Shown: piece after piece, positions 55,691 through 64,000 of the stretch
Layout of the letters: every line of letters begins with the position of its first letter
How positions within the stretch are numbered: position 1 is the stretch's first letter
NCBI GenBank assembly: GCA_020740775.1
Contig: JAHEWK010000005.1
Coordinates: forward strand, 248,001 to 312,000
Direction of reading: 5' to 3'
Origin: Ilyonectria destructans
Taxonomy: Eukaryota; Ascomycota; Sordariomycetes; Hypocreales; Nectriaceae
DNA: 64,000 nt
The notes under the pieces: model-generated
The model's input: the letters and a program-made list of their open reading frames with translations, nothing else
Databases searched by the model: none
Told to the model about the DNA's origin: nothing
Program-made: the position numbers and the translations under genes

Positions 55691-56419
55691 ATGCATACCA
55701 AGCTCTATAAAGGTCTACTTGCTGCTCTGTTGGCTGGATCTGCTCATGGCCACGGCTATGTAGCTACCATCATCGCAGACGGCGTCACCTATCCTGGCGG
55801 CCTTCCATGGAGCGCCTCTGCCGATGCAGTGGGATGGGCGGCTGGGAATCAGGACAACGGTTTCGTAGCCCCAGATGCATTTGCAACTGCCGACATCATC
55901 TGCCACAGGAGCGCCACGCCCGTTGATGACGCTGTGAAAGTGGCTGCCGGGAGTACCATCACTTTGAACTGGAACACCTGGCCTGAGTCGCATCATGGCC
56001 CAGTCATTGAATACCTGGCGCCTGTTTCTGGAGAATTCGCCAGTATCACCAAAACAAATCTTCGGTGGACCAAGATCGCCCAGAAAGGTCTGATTTCGGG
56101 CTACAACCCTGGCGTCTGGGCTGCTGACGAGCTCGTGAGCAATGGCTTCTCATGGAAATTCACCGTCCCCAGCAAACTCCGCCCCGGACGCTATGTTCTT
56201 CGCCACGAGATAATCGCTCTTCACTCTGCCGGCCAAGTCAATGGAGCTCAAGCCTACCCCCAGTGCATCAACCTCAACGTCACTGGCAGTGGCTCAGCTA
56301 CACTACAGGGAGGAGACTTCACCACATTCTATACCCCCCAGGACCCTGGCATTCTGTTCAACCTCTATCAGTCGTTCTCCAGCTATCCTATTCCCGGCCC
56401 GGCGGTAGTAACTCTCTAA
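55691..56419 (+). CDS. AA9 lytic polysaccharide monooxygenase
   Basis: Secreted copper enzyme that oxidatively cleaves cellulose or related glucans. Single exon, 242 residues. The signal peptide ends SAHG, leaving His21 (HGYV) as the N-terminal histidine of the copper brace. The second brace His is His102 in SHHGPVIEYLA, and the axial Tyr189 lies in QAYPQCINL. Cys71 and Cys192 form the expected disulfide. The LRHEIIALH strand is intact. No cellulose-binding module or linker follows, so it is a single-domain form. A TATA-like box 105 bp upstream gives a clean inducible-type promoter. Confidence 0.94.
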   Translation: MHTKLYKGLLAALLAGSAHGHGYVATIIADGVTYPGGLPWSASADAVGWAAGNQDNGFVAPDAFATADIICHRSATPVDDAVKVAAGSTITLNWNTWPESHHGPVIEYLAPVSGEFASITKTNLRWTKIAQKGLISGYNPGVWAADELVSNGFSWKFTVPSKLRPGRYVLRHEIIALHSAGQVNGAQAYPQCINLNVTGSGSATLQGGDFTTFYTPQDPGILFNLYQSFSSYPIPGPAVVTL

Positions 56420-56888
56420 GCGAGTGTTGTCACGTTGCCAGATTTGCTGTACTGTGCAGTGCTGTGGGTAGGCTCTTTAGGGTTGACTTCGCTGGGCCCA
56501 ATTTGTACCTATGAACAAGGATTGTTTTCTCGTTTTATGTGGGTTTCGCTTGCCGTCACTCGTTAAATGATGTCCGACAAAGGGCTTAGTCAATTGATTC
56601 ATACTGGATGCGATTCCTTGTGCACATTAATTAGAACGGAGTGAGTGAATCGTAAAAGTGTTCAGTAGGGCGATCGGAACAAATGCTAGTCATCGAAGTG
56701 AAATGCAAAGTGATATGTAGTCACATTGTTGCGGATACGCGTGTTCATAGTTCACTAGGTATGTGGTATATGTAATAGGGCCTAGTATTCGAGGTACGGT
56801 GGTTCTGAAATTAGTGTGACTATTCAGCCTCACACACATGACACAATGTCCCTCGCTGTCCAGACACACCACTACACAGACACTGTAT
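56420..56888. other. intergenic between convergent genes
   Basis: 3' flanks of the LPMO (+) and FAD monooxygenase (-). I see nothing else. Confidence 0.45.
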
Positions 56889-58064
56889 CTACACCACTGG
56901 GATAGAGTTTTCATCAATCTTGATGCCAAATCCAGCAACGGCAGTGGTATAACTTTGGTGAACGGCCTCGCTGGCGTAAACCCTCATCTCGTCTTCATAG
57001 GCAAGTGTGATGCCAGACTTGTAGCCACCAGCTTCGCGAAATAACCTCCCAAGCAAAGCGGAGTCTCGAACGGCAGTGTTGGCCCCAATCCCTCCTGCAG
57101 GAGTCATGGAATGAACGGCATCACCAATGACGGTCACACGAGGCTCGTTGGGCCACTGAGGCACACCCGACGGGGTCGAGCACGTAATCTTCCAGAAGGC
57201 GGCTTCAGACTCGTCCATGTTGTCGAATAGCGGCTTGAAGCGTGGATGCCACTCCTTGGAGATGGACTTGGCGATATCGGCAGCCTGCTTTCCCACGATG
57301 GAGAAGTCGTCGTTGGGGGCGCGGATGACGCCTGGCTGACCTCCCATCGTCCAGCCGAATTGGACGTTGGGATCGTCCATATCATCAGAGCGAACGTTGG
57401 TAATGATGAAAACAGAACCTTCTGGGTGAGTTTCGTCTCGGAGCCTGAAGACGCCTTCGCCTAGGCCTTTGAAGGCCGTGGTAGGCGCCTGGCCGTGTAT
57501 GCCCCTGGCGCCCGTATCGTAGACCTTGAGCTTTCCGCCCGAGAGCTGTCGTGCAACCTTGGAGTAGATGCCCTCACCTCCAATGAGCATCGATCCTTCG
57601 ATCGACTTGGTGCCATCGGAAAAGGTTGCCTGGACACCGTCGTCGGTGAGTTCGTAGCCCGTGACGTGCTTGCCCCATTCAATGTCGTCTTCACAGCCCT
57701 CGGCGAAAACCTTCCGCATGTCTCCCCGGGCTATCCCGACAATCTTTCCGTCTCGTGATGACAGATCCTCAGGCGCAGTATGCTCCGTCTGCTCCCCGGT
57801 CACGGCGTTGAATGCGGTGAAACCACTGCCGCCGGTTTTGCCGCATTTGTTCCAAAATTGCTGCCACGTTTGAGCGTCAAGCACAGACTCGATGGCGTCG
57901 AGGCCTTCTGACGATAGCCGTAGTCGGTACCCTTGGGCGCGAAACACAAATGACGCATCGCGCTCGAAGATTTTAAAAGGGATCTTGGACAGTCGCAGAG
58001 ACTGGGCAAGGAGTAGTGATGCAAGGCCAGCGCCTGAGATCAGAATGGGTTTGCTGGTCGACAT
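56889..58064 (-). CDS. FAD-dependent monooxygenase (aromatic hydroxylase type)
   Basis: Single-exon flavoprotein of 391 residues that uses NAD(P)H and O2 to hydroxylate a small, probably aromatic or polyketide-type, substrate. The N-terminal FAD motif is ILISGAGLASLLLAQSL with Glu at the end of strand 2 (FKIFERD). The second FAD motif is intact as VIGDAVHSMTPAGGIGANTA. The middle region has the family's RGDMRKVFAEG segment, which corresponds to the conserved Arg near the flavin. No C-terminal membrane anchor is present. No partner biosynthetic enzymes lie next to it, so it may act alone in detoxification. Confidence 0.92.
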   Translation of the reverse strand: MSTSKPILISGAGLASLLLAQSLRLSKIPFKIFERDASFVFRAQGYRLRLSSEGLDAIESVLDAQTWQQFWNKCGKTGGSGFTAFNAVTGEQTEHTAPEDLSSRDGKIVGIARGDMRKVFAEGCEDDIEWGKHVTGYELTDDGVQATFSDGTKSIEGSMLIGGEGIYSKVARQLSGGKLKVYDTGARGIHGQAPTTAFKGLGEGVFRLRDETHPEGSVFIITNVRSDDMDDPNVQFGWTMGGQPGVIRAPNDDFSIVGKQAADIAKSISKEWHPRFKPLFDNMDESEAAFWKITCSTPSGVPQWPNEPRVTVIGDAVHSMTPAGGIGANTAVRDSALLGRLFREAGGYKSGITLAYEDEMRVYASEAVHQSYTTAVAGFGIKIDENSIPVV

Positions 58065-59607
58065 TCTGCTGTGTTTATCTAGGCCAGGATCTTGGTATAT
58101 TGAAAGAACATGAGCAATTTAAATAAGTTGTATAACAGCGGTGCATTGAGGCTTACAGCACGAAATGATTGGGGCTTACTTTCAGTTCTGGGCTTATTTT
58201 TAATCCTAGGCCCGGCCTTCGGTCTTTGCCAAGATGCCGCAATTACTAATCCATCGTGCTGACAAAATGACGTCAAAGAGTCAATGGCTATCTCTCCAGC
58301 TGCTTCCCTCCCCGCAGCAAACTATGATTCAGGGTGTGATCCATGGACAAACATCCGGCTCAGCCGGAGAAGTCTAAGACATATCTTTCCTAGCCACAAG
58401 ATTCCTAGATATTTCTGGTAGGCGAGGGAGGTCTGCCAGTCGAAGCACCTGGCGCTCTCCTCCAAATACTCAGCTCAATGCGATATAGAGTCACAAGGCA
58501 CTTGGCGAGAAACTTGGCTTTGGGAGATACGGTGGGCTTCAAAGGTCTGGGCTGTTGTGCTAGCCTGAACCTACCTAATTTAACGTTCCCTCCAGCTCTG
58601 GCTAGTTAACTCTATTCACACGATAAAAGAAAAGACGAAACTAAGCGCTACCATGTAAATAAAAAAAGACAACTTAGATAAGATCAGGTTAATCTATTAA
58701 ACTAAAGAACACAACTGCAAATTGCTAACTGCTTAATATGCGAGATTGACGCATTTGCCCTTCCAGCTGCAACTGTACCTTCCTTCCGAGGCAACTTGTC
58801 CGCATCCCTATCTTTCGCTGTCACCTCAGCTACCCTACAGACAGATGCCTGGTACTGATTCGTTAGACCTGTTCAACGTATTAAACGTCGCAACGATGGT
58901 ATCTCTTTTGGCAAAAAATATGGCTGTATTATTATTGCCTCTATACGAGTATTGGACAAGAGAGAGCATATCGTGTAGCATCCTAAGAGCTGGTGACTTT
59001 CTCCTGGCTCATGGTAAAATCTCAACTGATCCGGGCAGCATAGCGTAAAATGCAGTCCCACTTTCTACTGTAAATCACCTAGGTTTACGCCATATCCGTA
59101 GATCCGCAGAATGCAATTGGCCACCCTGATATTTCATGCGACGCTAGGCTGCCCGGATCCGTCGAGATTTTACGGAGTACGGTAGGTGTAATTGGAGTTG
59201 GTGCCTTACTCTGCTGCCACGTGAATTGACAAAGGAGCGTGTGGCTGGACTTTCGAGCTGGCGAGGAAAAGAGAGGCTGAGAGCTGTCTACAATAACTTA
59301 ATCCACCAGGGGAGGGGCACTGTTAGGCAGCAGGTTAGATGAAGCAATAAGGTCATGTCATCACGAATCCTTCCGGCAAAGCGGCAATATGACTCCACAT
59401 AACCACTACAAGGTGGGTCTCTAATTGGCTGGAATCACTCCTCGTGAAACTGCCTTACGCCTTCCTACGCAGTACACAGCCACAGAGGCGCCCTCATAAT
59501 TACTCCAACATCCCCCGGGGAAAATCGAACTATCTACTTTCATGTCAAGTCCATCTACCTTTGAAACATCAACGCAGGTTTCCATTTGATTCAAACCAGT
59601 CGTTACA
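58065..59607. other. 1.5-kb intergenic between divergent genes
   Basis: Promoters of the FAD monooxygenase (-) and membrane-protein gene (+). A small frame at 58746-59048 is not recognisable. I see no other feature. Confidence 0.4.
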
Positions 59608-60361
59608 ATGGATAGAAACAACCACTCCAACGGGAGGTCCTTCCCAGCTCACCGAGACGACGAAACCTCGCGTTTTCTGCTCGATCCCCAGGACGTCGAG
59701 GAACAGCCCTCATTCAGCCTCACCTTCTCCACCATCCGGCTCCTCCGCATCCCCATCATCCCCCTGGCCATTGCCGATAGCGTCCTTATGAGCAACGCCC
59801 ACGACCACATCGCCTTGGGTATCCTGTTCGAAGCCCTCCCCGTCGGACTCTGCCTGTGGACCGCCTTCAGCGTTTTCGGCACTTCTGGTACGAGGAGGAA
59901 CAGTTTTGAGCTCACGGTTGGCGACTATGTATTATTTTGGGGACGGAAGAGCCATGATCTCGATGCCGTCTCGGAGCGAAAGACGCGTCCGTATCAGATC
60001 ATTCTGGGCGACTTCTTTGTTTCCCTCCTCCTCATCCTCCTGACTGTCCTCTCTCTCACGACGCACATCTGGCAATACGATGTGCGCCTCAGGGTCTTTG
60101 CCTTGAGTCTTACATTGTCGTACGTGCTTCACTTTGATAAACCTCTCTCAAGTTGCAACTAACATGGATAGTATTCTCCAACTTGCCTTGACCGTTTTCA
60201 ACTTCTTTACCCTCTTCCGAAAGGCCAAGCTCACTTTGCACATGGCCGAGTATGACCAGAACTTCAAATACGTGATCCCCGAGGCATACTCGGATGAAGA
60301 ATCGCATTCCGCACAGTCCGTGTCCTCTGGGGCTAGGGGAGATGAAAGTAAGCCGAGCTAA
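59608..60361 (+). CDS. small four-helix membrane protein, unrecognised
   Basis: Exons 59608-60119 and 60172-60361 give 233 residues. The soluble N-terminus (about 50 residues, polar) is followed by four predicted membrane helices: around IIPLAIADSVLM, ALGILFEALPVGLCLWTAFS, FFVSLLLILLTVLSL, and ALSLTLSILQLALTVFNFF, the last spanning the intron. A Ser/Glu-rich tail follows (EESHSAQSVSSGARGDE). The layout, four helices with cytosolic ends, occurs in many uncharacterised fungal membrane proteins. No motif points to a function. Confidence 0.75.
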
Positions 60362-63187
60362 GATGGGACAGCATCTTGATTCATGCTAACGATCTGTTGG
60401 GGTTAGACACCAAAACTCTCCCTGGTATACGACATTGATTTGTTAAAAATCTATGGCACTTGATATTGGTCACACCGAGGGCCATTTGGTTTATAAACCC
60501 TTCTCGTTTGTTTTGAATCAAGATGGATATACCGCACCCATTTGTAACACGAACTGAGGTTATACGGTAGTGGGGTGTGGGATGCATTATGTTATGTGTT
60601 ACTTACCCGCTGGATTCTTCTAGTCCAACATTGGTCCGCTGCTCAAGGGGAATCAACTTTTGCGCAATCAGCACAGCTGCATCTAAACAAAAATATTTCA
60701 GATCTATCTTTCCCATCCATACTCTTGATTGCTGGTTTTCTTTTGACAGTACGCTTAAACTTTCAAAACCTCTTTGGAGCTTCCTCTTCGCAATGCCCTT
60801 CAAAGATAAATCTAGTAGGCGGTAGTTACACTTGCCGGCATAGGCATCGCATTCCTTTCCGCTTGCGGTGTAATGTCCTCAAAAGATTGTCCAATTGAGC
60901 TCAGAGTAGCCATTTCTTATTTGGAGCCCTAGTGGGAGTATAGACTCCTAAGCTGTCTCAGATCAATTCAGAACGAGGCTGGCTGAACATTGATTCAACC
61001 TGCCGGGATAACCGTCAATTCCGGTGGACTGGATGCAAGCCACAATGCATCCCGACCGCTTGGAGCTATAGAACTCCCCGGAACTTTCCATATTGGACAT
61101 CATTTGACTTCGGATCTTATATTTCTTTAGGCGACTTGATCTCCGCTTTCATAGATAGCTCATCCAAAACATGGCATTCGAAAGCTGAGGACTGCGACGA
61201 GTTCTGGAAAGCATAAGTGGGGGAACAAAGGACGGTCCAGAACCGGAGTCACACTGGGCCAAACTTGCCAGAGCCGATAAATCCAAAGATGGTCTGACAG
61301 CATAATGCCTCAATTCTCGTCGACGACCCGATCGCGCTGGTAGTGCACGGCGCAAACACTTACGACTAGGTTGATCCTTTCGACAATACCACGGCTCTTG
61401 AAGACACCGCAAAGCGCTGGAATCGCTCATTTATTGCAGAAGTAGAAGACTCATGTACTCGGGTATGCCGATCAACGTCTGCTGCCATTCGCCTGTTCCT
61501 CAATGTGAACACGACGCTGAGGACCGCCGTTGATAGATATTTAAGGAAGCTCGTGGTACGAAGCGCTTACTGCCTAAGAATCAACTACAATTGGGAGACT
61601 TCCTTCTCCGTGAGGACGCAGGTGACGACGAATCTGGCCATTACTGATCCATGGACTATCGGGCGGTGTATAGAGACCCCCTGAGGAAGTTGAGGTGAAG
61701 CAGATACACGCAGCTTCCGATTTCCTCCCGTTCCCTCCCAAACCTGACGTATTTAACATCAGGTGCCCGAACTTGGACTCAAGCGCAGGCTCGGACTTGT
61801 CTTAGCGGTCATAATAGAGAATACTTGGGTCTTGGAGGTCCCTCTCCACGACGATCTAATAGTGGCTCCGCGGGTGCACTCCCGTCTGAACCAACATCAA
61901 AACAACACAAATCCCCTATAAACAAACACGGACAGCCTCCTCAGTTTCGGGCTTTCGTAAACCCTGTTCACCTAGTACACCGACTTGAAGATATTGGTTC
62001 CGTCCGACGGAAAGCCGGCTAGCTCTATGGCAAGCTGTATTTGCTCCTCGACGTCGAGCACGATCACGAAGCAAAGCAGATTTACCTGGGACCTGAGGCG
62101 CCATCATTTGGAGTGGTTCAGTTTGTGAAATACTCGCTCACCGTGGCCACGGAGGCGTCTTCCAGTTGCGTTGTGTATTCAAGAATGTCGTGGTTGATGG
62201 GGGTCACGGTCTCTAACGAAGAGTGGCCACTGCTGGTACATATCGCAGACCCAGAAATGGGTTCTGCCATGTCGTAGCCTACAGATGTTAGAGATTTAGC
62301 CAAGAAAGCTTTCTAATGGCTCATAGTAGGACTAAGTCAACAAATTGTCTATTCGGCATCCGGAACCCATACCGCGAGCCAACTTGTCACCTGCGAGCTT
62401 AATGACAAGCTACAACGCCGCTAATGCGAAGAAGGCATCTATCCTAACAGGTTTGTTTTTGTGATGGGTGGCTCAAATAAGCTAAGTTCTGCCAGCTGAA
62501 AGCTTAGTGCACTACGCCACAGAGATTCCTAGACAGCATTAAGTGCTAGTAGTTGCTAAGGGTAATCACGCGTTCAATAGCTCGCAGTAGTGAGTGCATG
62601 TCTCAGCCATAATTCTAGGTTAGGCTATGGTCAAAGCGCATAATGCACCTTCCACTCAGGGTTTTCAAGCGTCGAAGCCGGGGAGATGAATCTCAGCCTT
62701 AGGAAACACTTGGAACCTTAACGAGCCACTTGGAACCACGAAGACTGTCAGTTATTTAGGTGACAGGTATTTGCAGACAGATAAAGCACCTTCCATGATT
62801 ATCGGATGGGTGAGAATGGTTAAAATATATTCGGCCAGGTGTAACTCAGCCGCACCTCTCCGCACACGAAGGCGCCTCATCGGTCCAAAAGCGGGGGAGA
62901 CAACAAGACAAACTTGTATGCTAGTGGCTGCTACTGCTACGCACTCGAATCATTATAAAAGCTGCAAAAAGCCACACTTTCAGCTCTCAGGGAGTGGATG
63001 CCACCAAACCCAGCCACTTGCAGCATTAAATGGTATAAGGGCGGGGCTCTGGTACGTCTGCAAACCCTTCCTCTACTTTACCTTCACGTCTTCATGCTTT
63101 CACAACATAGTTCCAATCCGTAACGTTCTCTCGGCTCCAGACATACACCGAACTTTACATTTCAACCAATACAGTTCAACTCATTAC
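60362..63187. other. 2.8-kb stretch with degenerate coding remnants
   Basis: Plus-strand blocks between about 61150 and 62280 read like protein (ALEDTAKRWNRSFIAEVED at 61390; YLGPEAPSFGVVQFVKYSLT at 62085), but several stops and frame changes separate them. The parent family is not recognised. A TATAAAA near 62955 belongs to the next gene's promoter. Confidence 0.35.
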
Positions 63188-63859
63188 ATGTGTTGCTGCA
63201 GGCGTAAGAAGCTCACGAGGGCCCAAAAGGCGGCGAGCCGATTTGGAGAGTACAAGAAATGTCTCGGCACTGGACTTGTTGCGGCCATTATTGGCCTTGG
63301 CCTCTCGGCCGCCGTCATAGCCAAAGTGCCCGGCAATGCTGTTATGATATGGCACTTGTGCCTGGTAGCCCCAGCGTCTCGCTCATGAATAAGTGGTAGT
63401 AGGCTGACACAACCCGGTAGTCTATCCTTACCTGTATCATAATGATCATTCTCCTCGCCCGAGCGGACAAATTTGCTCCTGTTGACGGATGCCCAACTAT
63501 CACTAAAGCTGGCGTGGGGATATATGCCACCATATTATTTGTCGGCGCTCTTTGGGCTTCCGCTTTCGTCTCCTTGATTTTTTACTGGCCAAGCGACTCA
63601 ACTGGCGATAGCTTGAAAAAAAGATATGATGGGATGGTCGGGATTGAGAATGGAGCTTTCGACGGACCTGTACTTGGATGCTTTGCGGTGGATCTGGTAT
63701 TCATGTAAGTTGCTTACTATTTTATCTCTCTCCACTCGTCTCTGTCGCAAATATTTGCTAATTACTTTTAGTATTGGTACATTTAAGCCTGTGTTCAATC
63801 TGGCCAGAGCGATGCATCATGCCAAAAAAGCTCATGAGGAATTCGTCGGTGTCCCTTAA
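63188..63859 (+). CDS. small four-helix membrane protein, unrecognised
   Basis: Exons 63188-63364, 63421-63704 and 63772-63859 give 182 residues. The start MCCCRRKKLTRAQKAA carries three cysteines and a basic patch, a possible S-acylated membrane anchor. Four helices follow: LVAAIIGLGLSAAVIA, MIWHLCLSILTCIIMIILLA (restored across intron 1), VGIYATILFVGALWASAF, and VLGCFAVDLVFMIGTF across intron 2. The loop between the last two is charged. The C-terminus is short and polar (AKKAHEEFVGVP). No family is recognised. Confidence 0.72.
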
Positions 63860-64000
63860 TATGTGCCGCCTTGACAGATAGCTACGTAAGGGAATACTAT
63901 CTTCCCTAAGCTTTTAGTATCTTATATTTATGTCTGCTGAACCCAATTGAGATATTAGCTATATATAAACAAAAAAGTCTGGCTAATGCTACATTAGTTG

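Overview
The window looks like nuclear DNA of a filamentous ascomycete (Pezizomycotina). The genes carry short introns of about 48-112 nt with GT..AG ends, lie singly on both strands without operons, and belong to families typical of that group: Zn2Cys6 regulators with a fungal-specific middle domain, a HET-domain protein, an AA9 lytic polysaccharide monooxygenase, small cysteine-rich secreted proteins, and Thr/Ser-rich wall proteins. The species cannot be fixed from the sequence. Gene models are exon chains I assembled by matching reading frame across splice sites, so coordinates span introns and the exons are listed in the evidence. No tRNA, rRNA, CRISPR or bacterial element was found.

1-10 kb is a compact metabolic group: a Zn2Cys6 regulator (+), an MFS transporter (-) divergent from a short-chain dehydrogenase (+), and a type I Baeyer-Villiger monooxygenase (-). 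All three promoter regions share the 9-mer TCCGTGGGG: it is a perfect 16-bp palindrome upstream of the regulator, appears twice between transporter and dehydrogenase, and three times at 29-bp spacing upstream of the monooxygenase. The simplest reading is a small co-regulated gene cluster acting on a ketone or alcohol.

10-19 kb holds a GH13 alpha-glucosidase divergent from a maltose-acetyltransferase-like protein, a second Zn2Cys6 regulator, and an aldo-keto reductase. 19-26.7 kb holds an alcohol dehydrogenase relic, a C2H2 zinc-finger gene divergent from an OTT_1508-like deaminase, and an Rtg2-like Ppx/GppA protein.

26.7-34.4 kb is decayed and repeat-rich: a MITE-like element with terminal inverted repeats, an Hsp70-like N-terminal relic, a large TPR-CHAT protease gene with an early in-frame stop, a cadmium-transporter relic, and diverged repeats.

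34.4-45 kb is rich in secreted proteins: a GH24 lysozyme with a Cys-rich front, a Ser/Val-rich secreted protein, an 8-Cys small protein, a three-part repeat protein, and a Thr-rich protein with an Apple/PAN-like end. 45-49 kb is mostly gene debris. 49-64 kb has a HET-domain gene with a probable C-terminal frameshift, an unrecognised 564-residue protein, an AA9 LPMO, an FAD monooxygenase, and two small four-helix membrane proteins separated by degenerate sequence.
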